Source: Salipiger bermudensis (GTDB lineage: Bacteria > Pseudomonadota > Alphaproteobacteria > Rhodobacterales > Rhodobacteraceae). From it: a stretch of DNA of 64,000 nucleotides. Location of the stretch: positions 434,001-498,000 of the forward strand of contig NZ_JAIUZY010000001.1 in assembly GCF_020171625.1 (NCBI RefSeq), written 5' to 3'. The translations under genes were made by a program, and so were the position numbers. The notes beneath the pieces were generated by a model, which worked only from the letters and a program-made list of their open reading frames with translations, was not told the origin of the DNA and made no database searches. Within the stretch, counting starts at the first letter, position 1; the number at the start of each line of letters is the position of its first letter. Below are positions 45,729 to 54,832 of the stretch, piece by piece.

Positions 45729-45968
45729 ATGAAACAGATGGAATGGACCCGCATCACCCGTAATTGGAACCAGGCCGCAGGCCGTCTGCGTCAGCGCTTT
45801 CCGCATGTCGATGACACGGCGCTGAGCAATGCGCCGCCGCAGGTCGACGAGGTCGCCCGCCACGTCGCGGATCGGCACGACCTGACGCTGCGCGAGGCGC
45901 GGCGCGAGGTCGAGGACCTGCTGTTTCCCGTCTGCCTGCCGGAGCCGATTCAGCGCGCCGCGGGGTGA
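45729..45968 (+). CDS. Small CsbD-like protein
   Basis: 79 residues, hydrophilic and helical. 'MEWTRITRNWNQAAGRLRQRFPHVDDTALSN' resembles the start of CsbD/YjbJ general-stress proteins (M.W..I.GNW.Q..G......), but the usual second half ('GKRDQLVGKIQE') is replaced by 'VDEVARHVADRHDLTLREARREVEDLLF'. So a distant relative at best; function unknown. The ribosome site is weak. Confidence 0.65.
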   Translation: MKQMEWTRITRNWNQAAGRLRQRFPHVDDTALSNAPPQVDEVARHVADRHDLTLREARREVEDLLFPVCLPEPIQRAAG

Positions 45969-46056
45969 TCTCCGGCGGTGCGTAAATTTACCTAAGGTTG
46001 TGGAACCCGGCACCCGTGGACCGAGTTTCTAGGACAGGTATTAGGAGGCTGCGCCA

Positions 46057-46248
46057 ATGCTCGATTTCTTCTTCCGTCCGATACGCTCCATGATCCCCGG
46101 ATCCCTCTCCGGTCGCATCAACGCCCCTGCCGGCGCTTATGCGAGGGGGGATGCCGTGCTGGTCGACGCGACCCAGCCAGAGGACCTCTCCTTCTGGCGC
46201 GCCGAGGACGAGCTTGCCAAGCTCGCCGCGCTGGCCCGCGAAAGCTGA
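46057..46248 (+). CDS. Small hypothetical protein
   Basis: 63 residues starting 'MLDFFFRPIRSMIPG', with a hydrophobic/aromatic N-terminus too short and too charged to be a clear membrane span, then 'AYARGDAVLVDATQPEDLSFWRAEDELAKLAALARES', an amphipathic end. A TTAGGAGG ribosome site lies 8 bases before the ATG, which is the best evidence that it is translated. I recognise no family. It precedes the convergent XRE-cupin regulator gene. Confidence 0.55.
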   Translation: MLDFFFRPIRSMIPGSLSGRINAPAGAYARGDAVLVDATQPEDLSFWRAEDELAKLAALARES

Positions 46249-46312
46249 CCAGTCGCCGCGGCGCACAACTTTTCGGTACCCTGCGCGTCTGCCCGCGCAG
46301 AGCAAAGAATGG

Positions 46313-46933
46313 TCAACCCAGAGATGTGATCCAGAGGATCGTGGCATCTTCCGGGCTGGCCGACACCACGTTATGGCCCATGCTCGCGTCGTAATAGGCG
46401 CTGTCGCCGCGGCGCATCTCGATCGGCTCGTAGAACTCGGTGTAAAGCTTGATAACGCCGGTGAGGACGTAAAGAAACTCCTCGCCGTCGTGGCGCACCC
46501 AGCCGTCGAACTCGTCCATGCTGCGGGCCCGTACGCGGGCTCGATAGGGCAGCATCTTCTTCTTCGTCAGGCTTTCGGCCAGCAACTCGTGCTCGTAGGT
46601 CACCGTGGCCTGATGCAGCCCCTGACCGTCGCGCGTGTGCACCATCCGGCCCGAGACCTGATCCTTCTTCGGCGGTGTGAAGAGCTGCGGCACGCCGATG
46701 CCAAGACCCACCGCCAGCTTCTTCAAAGCGTCATAGGTCGGCGACATCTGCCCGTTCTCGATCTTCGACAGCGTCGAGCGCGCCAGCCCGGCCTCGCGGG
46801 CGGCCTGCTCGAGCGTCCAGTCGCGGGCCTTGCGCAACTCGCGCACGCGCACCCCGAGGTCGAGCGGTTCGGCAAAGGCCTCTTCGCCGGTTTCCCGCGC
46901 CAGGCGGATGAGGGTCTTGGGGTCGCGGGTCAT
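46313..46933 (-). CDS. XRE-family regulator with C-terminal cupin
   Basis: 206 residues from ATG 46933 (AGGAAGAG ahead). Helix-turn-helix at about residues 25-80 ('LGVRVRELRKARDWTLEQAAREAGLARSTLSKIENGQMSPTY'), cupin domain at about 105-206 ('VRHDGEEFLYVLTGVIKLYTEFYEPIEMRRGDSAYYDASMGHNV'). Such proteins sense a small ligand through the cupin and control neighbouring catabolic genes. The acyl-CoA ligase gene starts 65 bases away, divergent, and is the likely target. Confidence 0.9.
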   Translation of the reverse strand: MTRDPKTLIRLARETGEEAFAEPLDLGVRVRELRKARDWTLEQAAREAGLARSTLSKIENGQMSPTYDALKKLAVGLGIGVPQLFTPPKKDQVSGRMVHTRDGQGLHQATVTYEHELLAESLTKKKMLPYRARVRARSMDEFDGWVRHDGEEFLYVLTGVIKLYTEFYEPIEMRRGDSAYYDASMGHNVVSASPEDATILWITSLG

Positions 46934-46998
46934 GGCTCTTCCTATAGGGCCGGCACGGGAGCCTTGCAACAAATCCGGAGCCGCCCTAAGCCAATGGC

Positions 46999-48510
46999 AT
47001 GGTCTCGCTTTTCGACGAAGGCGCGTTCGCGCCCTGCCCCGCGCCGTTCAACCTCGCCGCCCATGTGCTGGAGGCCGGCGCCGCCACGCCCGACAAGATT
47101 GCGCTGGCCACCGTCAAGCCCACCGGCGCCGCGCGCTGGTCCTACGGACGGCTGATCGCCGCGGTGCGGGGCACCGCCACCGGTCTGCTCGAGGCCGGGC
47201 TGGTGCCCGGTGACCTCGTGCTCATGCGGCTTGGGAACACCGTCGATTTCCCGATTGCCTATCTCGGCGCCATTGCCGCCGGTCTGGTGCCGGTGCCGAC
47301 GTCGTCGCAACTCACCGAGCGCGAAGTCGCGGCGATGCTCGAACACCTGAAGCCCGCTGCCATCCTGCGCGGCGAGGGCGTCGCCTGCCCCGAGACCGGC
47401 ATTCCGGTCTTTGGCCCCGAACAGTTTGAGGCGTGGCACGATCTTGCGCCCGCGCCGTGGCATATGGGCGATCCCGAGCGGCTCGCCTACATCATCTACA
47501 CCTCCGGCACGTCGGGCGTGCCGCGCGCGGTGGGCCACGCGCACCGGGCGATCTGGGCGCGGCAGATGATGATGGACGGCTGGTATGGGCTGGGGCCGGG
47601 CGACCGGCTGCTGCACGCCGGCGCGTTCAACTGGACCTACACGCTGGGCACCGGCCTGATGGACCCGTGGACCATGGGCGCGACCGCCCTGATCCCTCAG
47701 GCAGGCACCGATCCGGCCCAGCTTCCGCTGCTGCTCAAGCGCAACGACGCGACGATCTTCGCCGCGGCACCCGGCGTATATCGCAAGCTGCTGAAATATC
47801 CGCTGCCGCCGCTGCCGAAGCTGCGCCACGGGCTGGCGGCGGGCGAAAAGCTCACCGCGGCGACGCGCGACGCGTGGCACGAGGCCACCGGAACCGAGAT
47901 CTACGAAGCCTTCGGCATGTCCGAATGCTCGACCTTCATTTCCTCGGCCCCGGCGCATCCATGCGAGGCCGACAGGCTGGGCCGACCGCAGGTCGGGCGC
48001 CGGGTGGCGATCCTGGGCGAGGACGGCGCAGCGGTGCCGCTGAACGACCCCGGCACCATCGCGGTGCATCGTGGCGATCCGGGGCTGATGCTGGGCTATG
48101 TCGGCGCGCCGGAGGACACGGCGCAGCGCTTCCACGGCGACTGGTTCCTGACCGGCGATCAGGGCAGCATGGATGAGAGCGGCCAGATCCGCTATCTCGG
48201 TCGCGGCGACGACATGATGAACGCCGGCGGCTACCGGGTCTCACCGATCGAGGTCGAGGCCGCACTCGCGGACTTGCCCGGCATCACCGAGATCGGCGTG
48301 ACCGACGTGACTGTGAAGGAGGGCGTCAGCGTGATCGCCGCCTTCTACGTGGCAGAGGCGGAGCTGGACGAGGACACGCTCGCGGCCCGCGCTGCGGAGC
48401 GTCTGGCGCGCTACAAGCAGCCGCGCGCCTTCGTGCGCGTCGAGGCGCTGCCGCGCAATGCCAACGGGAAGCTGATCCGTAAGGCGCTGAAGGACCACGT
48501 GCTCTCGTAG
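46999..48510 (+). CDS. AMP-dependent acyl-/aryl-CoA ligase
   Basis: 503-residue ANL-superfamily ligase, closest in layout to benzoate-CoA-ligase-like enzymes. Phosphate loop 'IIYTSGTSGVPRAV' has Arg where Lys is usual; A5-type 'YEAFGMSECS', 'WFLTGDQG' and hinge 'YLGRGDDMMNAGGYRVSP' follow; the catalytic C-terminal Lys is in 'NANGKLIRKAL'. It should activate a carboxylic acid with ATP and CoA; the substrate cannot be read. Divergent from the XRE-cupin regulator. Confidence 0.9.
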   Translation: MVSLFDEGAFAPCPAPFNLAAHVLEAGAATPDKIALATVKPTGAARWSYGRLIAAVRGTATGLLEAGLVPGDLVLMRLGNTVDFPIAYLGAIAAGLVPVPTSSQLTEREVAAMLEHLKPAAILRGEGVACPETGIPVFGPEQFEAWHDLAPAPWHMGDPERLAYIIYTSGTSGVPRAVGHAHRAIWARQMMMDGWYGLGPGDRLLHAGAFNWTYTLGTGLMDPWTMGATALIPQAGTDPAQLPLLLKRNDATIFAAAPGVYRKLLKYPLPPLPKLRHGLAAGEKLTAATRDAWHEATGTEIYEAFGMSECSTFISSAPAHPCEADRLGRPQVGRRVAILGEDGAAVPLNDPGTIAVHRGDPGLMLGYVGAPEDTAQRFHGDWFLTGDQGSMDESGQIRYLGRGDDMMNAGGYRVSPIEVEAALADLPGITEIGVTDVTVKEGVSVIAAFYVAEAELDEDTLAARAAERLARYKQPRAFVRVEALPRNANGKLIRKALKDHVLS

Positions 48511-48682
48511 GGCCACGCGGTGGGGGCCGGGTCCGAGTTCCCGGACGAGGCCAATCGCCTCAGCCCGGTCACTTTCCGACGCGCGCTTCGTCAGGCGTGG
48601 TTCCTGCGCGACCGGCAGGCGACCGACGCCATCGTCTCCGCCAGACCACCCCGCGCAGGGAAACCGCAGTCCGGGCGGATTA

Positions 48683-48708
48683 GCGGCAGGGCACGTCCGC
48701 GCCCTGCC
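48683..48708 (-). terminator. Hairpin after nrdJ
   Basis: GGCAGGGC/GCCCTGCC stem with a short loop, just downstream of the nrdJ stop on the minus strand; no T-tract, so a weak terminator or 3'-end stabiliser. The remaining gap 48511-48682 shows nothing else. Confidence 0.4.
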
Positions 48709-48715
48709 CGATCCC

Positions 48716-51700
48716 TCAGCTGCAGCCCGAGGTCGAGCCGCAGGTGTTGCACTTCATGCAGGTGCCGTTGCGCACCAGCGTGTAGTTGCCGCATTCGCCG
48801 CAGGGATCGCCCTCGTAGCCCTGGATCCGGGCCTTGGCACGAGCGTCCATCGCCATCGCCGAGGTTGCCGTGCCAAGCGTCGTCACCGTGCTCTGCACCG
48901 TCTGGGCACTCACCGCGCCATGCGAGGCCACCGGGCCGGTGCCCGTCCGCTGGCCGCCCTGCAGGACCACCAGTTCCTGCGGCAGGCGCTTGCGAAGATA
49001 GCCGGTCGAGGAAATCTGCTTGAGCATTTCCAGCGAGCGGGCCGCGGTGTTCTCGGACAGCTCCTCGACATTCGACACGCTCTCTTCCTCGCCGCGCCCG
49101 AGATCGTCGAAGCTCGCCCCCGAGGGCTTCACATGCGCCAGATCGGTGCGGTCGAGATAGGACACCGCCAGCTCGCGGAAGATGTAGTCGAGGATCGAGG
49201 TCGCATTCTTGATGCTGTCATTGCCCTGCACCATGCCCGCGGGCTCGAACTTGGTGAAGGTAAAGGCATCGACGAACTCTTCCAGCGGCACCCCGTATTG
49301 CAGGCCCACCGACACGGCGATGGCGAAGTTGTTCATCATCGCACGGAAGCCGGCCCCCTCCTTGTGCATGTCGATGAAGATCTCGCCGAGGTTGCCGTCC
49401 TCGTATTCGCCGGTGCGGAGATAGACCTTGTGGCCGCCGACCGTGGCCTTCTGGGTATAGCCCTTGCGGCGCTCGGGCATCTTGGTGCGGCCGGCGCGGA
49501 TGATCTCCTTGATCACCACCTTCTCGACGATCTTCTCGGCGATGACCTGCGCCTTCTCCTGCGGCGTGCCGCTCTCGAGGGTCTCGAGCGCGTCATCGTC
49601 GTCCTCGACCAGCGCCGAGGCCAGCGGCTGGCTCAGCTTGGAGCCGTCGCGGTAGAGCGCGTTGGCCTTTACTCCCAGCGACCAGGACAGCTCATAGGCC
49701 TTCTGGCAATCCTCGACCGTGGCCGCGTTCGGCATGTTGATGGTCTTGGAAATCGCCCCGGAAATAAAGCTTTGCGCGGCGGCCATCATGTGAATGTGGC
49801 TGTTGACCGACAGGTAGCGCTTGCCCTTTTTTCCACAGGGATTTGCACAGTCGAAGATCGACAGGTGCTCGGGCTTCAGATGGGGCGCGCCCTCGAGGGT
49901 CATGGTGCCGCAGACATGGTCGTTGGTGGCCTCGATATCGGCGCGAGTGAAGCCCAGATGCTTGAGCAGATCGAAGGTCGGGTTCGAGAGCTTGTCGGCA
50001 GGAATGCCAAGGCCGTCGCGGCAGAACTCCGCGCCCAGCGTCCACTGGTTGAACACGAAGCGGATGTCGAACGCGCTGCCGAGCGCGCGCTCGACCTTCT
50101 CGATCTGCGCCGGACCGAAGCCAAGACCGATCAGCGCGGTGTGGTTGATGCCGGGCGCGTTGCCGAGCGTGCCGTGCCCGACGGCGTAGCCCACGATCTC
50201 CTCGATCTGGCTCGAGCTGTAGCCCAGCTTTGCGAGCGCCGAGGGCACCGAGCGGTTGATGATCTTGAAATAGCCGCCGCCGGCGAGCTTCTTGAACTTC
50301 ACCAGTGCGAAGTCCGGCTCGATGCCGGTGGTGTCGCAGTCCATCACCAGACCGATGGTGCCGGTGGGCGCGATGACCGAGACCTGCGCGTTGCGGTAAC
50401 CGTGCTGCTCACCCAACCGCAGCGCCTCGTCCCAGGCGGACTGCGCCAGAGCCACCAGCGCCTGATCCGGACAGTTGCCGTGATCGAGTGCCACCGGTTT
50501 CACCGAAAGGCCCTCGTAGCCGTCCGTCTTGCCGTATGCAGCGGTCCGGTGGTTGCGGATGACGCGCAGCATGTGCGCGGCGTTGCGCTCATAGCCCGGG
50601 AAGGCGCCAAGTTCGCCGGCGATCTCGGCCGAGGTGGCGTAGCTCACGCCGGTCATCAGCGCGGTCAGGGCACCGCAGAGCGCGCGGCCCTCGTCGCTGT
50701 CATAGCTCAGGCCCATGTTCATCAGCAGGCCGCCGATGTTGGCGTAACCGAGGCCAAGGGTCCGGAAGTCATAGGACAGCTGGGCGATCTCCTTCGAGGG
50801 GAACTGCGCCATCAGCACCGAGATTTCCAGCGTCAGCGTCCACAGACGGGTGGCGTGCATGTAGCGCTCGGCATCGAACTGGCCGTCTTCGAGGAAGGTC
50901 AGCAGGTTCATCGATGCAAGGTTGCAGGCCGTGTCGTCGAGGAACATGTATTCCGAGCACGGGTTCGAGCCGCGGATTTCTCCATCCGCCGGGCAGGTGT
51001 GCCACGCGTTCACGGTGTCGTGGAACTGGATGCCCGGATCGGCACAGGCCCATGCGGCGTGGCCGATCTGCTCCCACAGCTCCTTGGCGTCGACGGTCTT
51101 GGCGACCGAGCCGTCGGTGCGGCGGATGAGCTCCCACGGTTTTCCCTCGCGGACCGCCTCGAGGAAGGCATCGGTGACGCGGATCGAGTTGTTCGAGTTC
51201 TGGCCCGAAACCGTGGCGTAGGCCTCGCTGTCCCAGTCGGTGTCGTAGGTCGGGAACTCGATCGAGGCATAGCCCTGCCGCGCATAGTCGAGCACGCGCT
51301 TGATGTAGGTCTCGGGGATCGCGACCTTCTTGGCCTCGCGGATCGCCTTTTTCAACGCGGTGTTGGCGCTGGCCTCATAGGCCTCGCTCTCGAGCCCGTC
51401 CCACGCGCGGATGGCGTCGAAGATGGCATTGAGCATCTTCTCGTGCATCTTCGAGCCGGCGACGATGCTCGCGACCTTCTGCTCTTCCTTGACCTTCCAG
51501 TTGATGAACTCCTCGATATCCGGGTGATCGGCATCGACGATGACCATCTTGGCGGCGCGCCGCGTGGTGCCGCCCGACTTGATCGCCCCGGCGGCGCGAT
51601 CACCGATCTTGAGAAAGCCCATCAGGCCAGAGGACTTGCCGCCGCCCGAGAGGCGCTCGTTCTCGGCGCGCAGGCTCGAGAAGTTGGTGCCGGTGCCGGA

Positions 51701-52363
51701 GCCGTACTTGAACAGCCGCGCCTCACGAACCCAGAGGTCCATGATGCCGCCATCGCCGACAAGGTCGTCGGCCACGGACTGGATGAAGCAGGCGTGGGGC
51801 TGCGGGTGCTCGTAGGCCGACTTCGACTTGGTCAGCTTGCCGGTCTTGTGGTCGACATAGTAGTGGCCCTGCCCCGGACCGTCGATGCCGTAGGCCCAGT
51901 GCAAGCCGGTGTTGAACCATTGCGGGCTGTTCGGCGCCGCGGTCTGGCTCGCCAGCATGTGACGCATCTCGTCGTAATAGGCCTGCGCATCGTCTTCGGT
52001 TGTGAAGTAGCCGCCTTTCCAGCCCCAGTAGGCCCAGGCCCCGGCGAGCCGGTCGAAGACCTGCTTGGCCGAGGTCTCGCCGCCGCGCGGGGTGTTCTTG
52101 TCGGCGGGAACCGAGCGCCACAGGAACTCGGGCACGTTCTTCTCGGCAACCTTCTTGAGGTCCGTCGGCACTCCCGCCTTGCGGAAGTATTTCTGCGCGA
52201 TGACGTCCGAGGCCACCTGGCTCCAGCTTGCCGGAACCTCGAGGTCGTCGAGCCTGAAGACCGTGGAGCCGTCGGGGTTGCGGATCTCGGAGGTCGTGGT
52301 GACGAACTCGATCCCCGCGTAAGCGTCCTGTCCGGCTTGGGTGTACGTTCTCTCGATCTTCAT
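48716..52363 (-). CDS. nrdJ: Ribonucleoside-diphosphate reductase, class II (B12-dependent)
   Basis: 1215-residue adenosylcobalamin-dependent ribonucleotide reductase, oxygen-independent source of deoxyribonucleotides. Active-site and substrate regions '[18 protein letters not shown]', '[23 protein letters not shown]' and '[31 protein letters not shown]' are present; near the end there is a TSCPD-type region and a C-terminal zinc-ribbon/thiol segment ('[22 protein letters not shown]' region) for re-reduction. ATG 52363 follows GAGGGCAGACCG. Control by NrdR is suggested by the box at 52493-52508. Confidence 0.96.
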   Translation of the reverse strand: MKIERTYTQAGQDAYAGIEFVTTTSEIRNPDGSTVFRLDDLEVPASWSQVASDVIAQKYFRKAGVPTDLKKVAEKNVPEFLWRSVPADKNTPRGGETSAKQVFDRLAGAWAYWGWKGGYFTTEDDAQAYYDEMRHMLASQTAAPNSPQWFNTGLHWAYGIDGPGQGHYYVDHKTGKLTKSKSAYEHPQPHACFIQSVADDLVGDGGIMDLWVREARLFKYGSGTGTNFSSLRAENERLSGGGKSSGLMGFLKIGDRAAGAIKSGGTTRRAAKMVIVDADHPDIEEFINWKVKEEQKVASIVAGSKMHEKMLNAIFDAIRAWDGLESEAYEASANTALKKAIREAKKVAIPETYIKRVLDYARQGYASIEFPTYDTDWDSEAYATVSGQNSNNSIRVTDAFLEAVREGKPWELIRRTDGSVAKTVDAKELWEQIGHAAWACADPGIQFHDTVNAWHTCPADGEIRGSNPCSEYMFLDDTACNLASMNLLTFLEDGQFDAERYMHATRLWTLTLEISVLMAQFPSKEIAQLSYDFRTLGLGYANIGGLLMNMGLSYDSDEGRALCGALTALMTGVSYATSAEIAGELGAFPGYERNAAHMLRVIRNHRTAAYGKTDGYEGLSVKPVALDHGNCPDQALVALAQSAWDEALRLGEQHGYRNAQVSVIAPTGTIGLVMDCDTTGIEPDFALVKFKKLAGGGYFKIINRSVPSALAKLGYSSSQIEEIVGYAVGHGTLGNAPGINHTALIGLGFGPAQIEKVERALGSAFDIRFVFNQWTLGAEFCRDGLGIPADKLSNPTFDLLKHLGFTRADIEATNDHVCGTMTLEGAPHLKPEHLSIFDCANPCGKKGKRYLSVNSHIHMMAAAQSFISGAISKTINMPNAATVEDCQKAYELSWSLGVKANALYRDGSKLSQPLASALVEDDDDALETLESGTPQEKAQVIAEKIVEKVVIKEIIRAGRTKMPERRKGYTQKATVGGHKVYLRTGEYEDGNLGEIFIDMHKEGAGFRAMMNNFAIAVSVGLQYGVPLEEFVDAFTFTKFEPAGMVQGNDSIKNATSILDYIFRELAVSYLDRTDLAHVKPSGASFDDLGRGEEESVSNVEELSENTAARSLEMLKQISSTGYLRKRLPQELVVLQGGQRTGTGPVASHGAVSAQTVQSTVTTLGTATSAMAMDARAKARIQGYEGDPCGECGNYTLVRNGTCMKCNTCGSTSGCS

Positions 52364-52492
52364 CGGTCTGCCCTCAGCTGCCCACATGTATCGGTGGCAG
52401 CGAAGACGGCCTCTCTGGTCAGCGACGGAAGCCAATCCGTCCCTGTCGGGCCATGCTGTCTGTCTGCTGCCTTGGTCTGTCCCCGCCGGGCG

Positions 52493-52508
52493 CCACAATA
52501 TGTTGTGA
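52493..52508. promoter_or_regulatory. Candidate NrdR box upstream of nrdJ
   Basis: CCACAATATGTTGTGA matches the published NrdR consensus acaCwAtATaTwGtgt at 13 of 16 positions by my count and is palindromic. It lies 130 bases before the nrdJ start. A second AT-rich palindrome, CGCA-TATATTT-TGCG at 52576-52590, is 82 bp away centre to centre and fits the consensus poorly. Confidence 0.65.
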
Positions 52509-52633
52509 TCTTGCCTCCGGCCCCCACAAACTGACGCAAGTGGCGGGACCGGGTCAACGGATTTTTCCGGCGCTCCGCATATATTTTGCGTTGAGCGCAG
52601 GCCTTCATACTAGGGCTATGGGTTGTTCCCGAG

Positions 52634-52642
52634 TCATCCACA
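52634..52642 (+). promoter_or_regulatory. DnaA-box-like site (one mismatch)
   Basis: TCATCCACA, one mismatch from the DnaA box TTATCCACA, in the nrdJ-tRNA gap and 68 bp from the perfect box at 52702. Confidence 0.35.
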
Positions 52643-52701
52643 CCCCCGCCCGAAACAGGCGCGAACGGTTGGACAAGGAAAATCCCTCCCTCGGGCGGAA
52701 G

Positions 52702-52710
52702 TTATCCACA
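52702..52710 (+). promoter_or_regulatory. Perfect DnaA box between nrdJ and tRNA-Pro
   Basis: TTATCCACA matches the DnaA consensus exactly. In E. coli DnaA binds upstream of nrdAB; a similar link of nrdJ to replication is possible. The 530-bp gap 52364-52893 otherwise holds no credible gene; no cobalamin riboswitch was recognised. Confidence 0.5.
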
Positions 52711-52893
52711 GCTGTTGAGAACTGCCCTGAGCATATCTTCCCGATATGCATGACATTCGTGCAACAGCGGTGTTTCTGAGGGGGCCCGGCGATGTCTGCC
52801 GAAAAAACAGGCAGAATGCGTCCACGTCACGCCAAAGGACGCGCTTGCGACGGGCAATTCCGGAATCACCGGCGGATGAGATTGTGGGGAAAG

Positions 52894-52970
52894 TGGTCGG
52901 GGCGGCGAGATTCGAACTCACGACCTTCTGTACCCAAAACAGACGCGCTACCAGGCTGCGCTACGCCCCG
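52894..52970 (-). tRNA. tRNA-Pro (UGG)
   Basis: 77 bases on the minus strand, cloverleaf by eye: acceptor CGGGGCG/CGCCCCG, D arm GCGC/GCGC, anticodon arm TCTGT-TTTGGGT-ACAGA giving anticodon TGG at positions 34-36, T arm with GTTCGAATC, discriminator A and an encoded CCA. Reads codons CCA/CCG and others by wobble. Confidence 0.97.
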
Positions 52971-53027
52971 ACAGGCTCCGCATAATGCGAAGCCGAGAGA
53001 TTGAAAAGGGCCAATCCGCGCGATGTG

Positions 53028-53504
53028 TTACTCGCAGGGCCAGGCCGGTTCGCCGGTGATCGCGGGATGCATCATCTCGCTGCCCTCGGCGATACCGAGC
53101 TGTGCCGCCATGCCGCCATTGATCTCGAGCACGTACTGCACAGGCCCACCGCTCGGGATCGGCGTCTCGTCATGCGGCACCGCCATCGGGTGCACCTTGA
53201 CGACCCGTCCCTCCGCATCGGCAAAGATCATGTCGAGCGGAATGAGCGTGTTCTTCATCCAGAAGGCCGTCGGGCGCTCTGTCTCGTACACAAACAGCAT
53301 CCCTGCGCCCGGCGGCATCTGTTCGACATGCATCAGCCCCTGAGCGCGCTCGGCCGCATCGTCTGCGACCTTCACGCTCAGGCGCACGCTGCCCCAGTCG
53401 CCCCGGAGCCAGATGGCATCGTCCCGGCAGGACTGCGCGGCGAGAGGGCCGCCCGCGAGGGCGGCGATCAGCACTGTCAGCTGGAAGAAACGGCGGCTTC
53501 CCAT
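53028..53504 (-). CDS. DUF192 family exported protein
   Basis: 158 residues with a signal peptide at about 1-23 (ending PLAA). The DUF192 core is complete: 'AERAQGLMHVEQMPPGAGMLFVYETERPTAFWMKNTLIPLDMIFADAEGRVV', then 'YVLEINGGMAAQLGI'. The family is small, exported and of unknown function. The start overlaps the upstream cold-shock gene's 3' end by 28 bases in another frame, so the two are probably co-transcribed. Confidence 0.92.
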   Translation of the reverse strand: MGSRRFFQLTVLIAALAGGPLAAQSCRDDAIWLRGDWGSVRLSVKVADDAAERAQGLMHVEQMPPGAGMLFVYETERPTAFWMKNTLIPLDMIFADAEGRVVKVHPMAVPHDETPIPSGGPVQYVLEINGGMAAQLGIAEGSEMMHPAITGEPAWPCE

Positions 53505-54019
53505 GCATTTACCTCGGTGGCCATCTGCCCACGCTTTCCGTTAATGATACGGATTGCAAGCGCTTCGCCGGGCTGAAGGTCCGCGAGGCCGGAGCGCCGC
53601 AAAACTTCGATGTGAATGAACACGTCATCGGAGCGCCCGAAGACGTTGGCAAAGCCAAAACCCTTGGCCTTGTCGAACCATTTGACCCGCGCCGGCTCGA
53701 GCGGAGCCGCACGCATGATCTCGGGATCGACGTCCTCGAAGTCGGCCAGCGGAGCGCCGGCCGGCGCTTCTGGCGGTTCGATCCTGCGCACCTCGGTGGC
53801 CTGCATACCGCGTTCGGTCCGCTGCGCAGCCACCTCGATTCGTGCCCCGTCGGCCACCGAACTTTGGCCGAAATTGCGCAGGACGTTTGCATGAAGCAGG
53901 ATATCGGGCCCACCTTCATCGGCGATTACAAAGCCAAATCCCTTGACGGGATCGAACCACTTTACCTTCCCGAGAACGTTGAACGTCTCTTCGTCATGCT
54001 GTGTCAACTGTGTTTCCAT
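53477..54019 (-). CDS. Double cold-shock-domain protein
   Basis: 180 residues with two cold-shock domains: residues about 13-78 ('LGKVKWFDPVKGFGFVIADEGGPDILLHANVL') and about 109-172 ('PARVKWFDKAKGFGFANVFGRSDDVFIHIEVLRRSG'). RNP1-type KGFGF and RNP2-type VFIH are present in the second, and a variant (ILLHANVL) in the first. Acts as a nucleic-acid chaperone. Two-domain CSD proteins are typical of Alphaproteobacteria. The upstream gap holds a 9-bp direct repeat TTGCAAGCC (plus strand 54070-54078, 54093-54101). Confidence 0.93.
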   Translation of the reverse strand: METQLTQHDEETFNVLGKVKWFDPVKGFGFVIADEGGPDILLHANVLRNFGQSSVADGARIEVAAQRTERGMQATEVRRIEPPEAPAGAPLADFEDVDPEIMRAAPLEPARVKWFDKAKGFGFANVFGRSDDVFIHIEVLRRSGLADLQPGEALAIRIINGKRGQMATEVNAWEAAVSSS

Positions 54020-54125
54020 TGGTCGTCATGCGTATCCCCAAGCCCCTCTTGCGACAGCAGGGACTGCAATTGCAAGCCCACTCAACTTATATTTGCAAGC
54101 CTGTGCATTTCACGTGACGCGAAAT

Positions 54126-54731
54126 TCATGGGTTCAGTCGTTCGATGCGCCAAGGGTCGGCAATAGACCGCCGACGCCACGTGAATCGATCATGCAACCG
54201 GAAGGCGCCATCGGCCCAGAACTCGATCTCCAATGGGGCGATCCTCACCCCACCCCAGAACGGCGGGCGCTTCGGGGAGGGACCATGGGTCGCAGTGACT
54301 TTCGCAACATCGGCCATCAGGGCCGCGCGCGACGACAAGGGTTGCGACTGCCGCGACGCCCACGCGCCGAGCCTCGATTTCAGGGAGCGGCTGGCGTAGT
54401 AGGCATCGGCCTGCGGGCCGTCCTCGCGCGTGACCGTGCCGCGCACACGTATCTGACGGCGTAATGATTTCCAATGCATGACGAAGCCGGCCTTGCCGCT
54501 GGCTGACAGCTCCTGCCCCTTCGCACTCTCGTAATTGGTGTAGAACACGAAGGCGTCCGGCTCGATCTCCTTGAGCAGGACCATACGCACGTTGGGCAGA
54601 CCGTCCGGGTCCACCGTCGCCAGGGCGATGGCGTTGGGATCGTTGATCTCGGTCTTCTCGGCCTCAGCCAGCCAGTTTCGGGCGATCGCGAAGGGGTCGT
54701 CCCCCGCGAAGATGCCTGTGCGGTCGGACAT
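54126..54731 (-). CDS. pdxH: Pyridoxamine 5'-phosphate oxidase
   Basis: 201-residue FMN enzyme that oxidises pyridoxine or pyridoxamine phosphate to pyridoxal 5'-phosphate. '[43 protein letters not shown]' and '[13 protein letters not shown]' bind FMN; the end '[11 protein letters not shown]...WRIERLNP' is invariant in PdxH. Normal length. Divergent from fabI. Confidence 0.97.
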   Translation of the reverse strand: MSDRTGIFAGDDPFAIARNWLAEAEKTEINDPNAIALATVDPDGLPNVRMVLLKEIEPDAFVFYTNYESAKGQELSASGKAGFVMHWKSLRRQIRVRGTVTREDGPQADAYYASRSLKSRLGAWASRQSQPLSSRAALMADVAKVTATHGPSPKRPPFWGGVRIAPLEIEFWADGAFRLHDRFTWRRRSIADPWRIERLNP

Positions 54732-54832
54732 GTCGGGTCTCCTTCACCTGCGATGACAGCGCAAACCCTTGAAGCCGTTGCGAGCTTGCCCTAAAGGGTT
54801 CCGAACACAGAAATGTCGGGCGGAGACCGGAA

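Noticed and set aside
48920-52534. A 1204-codon open frame on the plus strand
   Set aside because: Exactly antisense to nrdJ, Gly/Arg/His-rich, no domains; nrdJ is unmistakable on the other strand.
52364-52893. Cobalamin riboswitch upstream of the B12-dependent nrdJ
   Set aside because: I looked for the B12-box and stem arrangement on the minus strand and did not find them.
52900-52985. Integration site (att) at the tRNA-Pro 3' end
   Set aside because: No integrase, direct repeat of the tRNA end or change of gene content follows; both sides are core genes.
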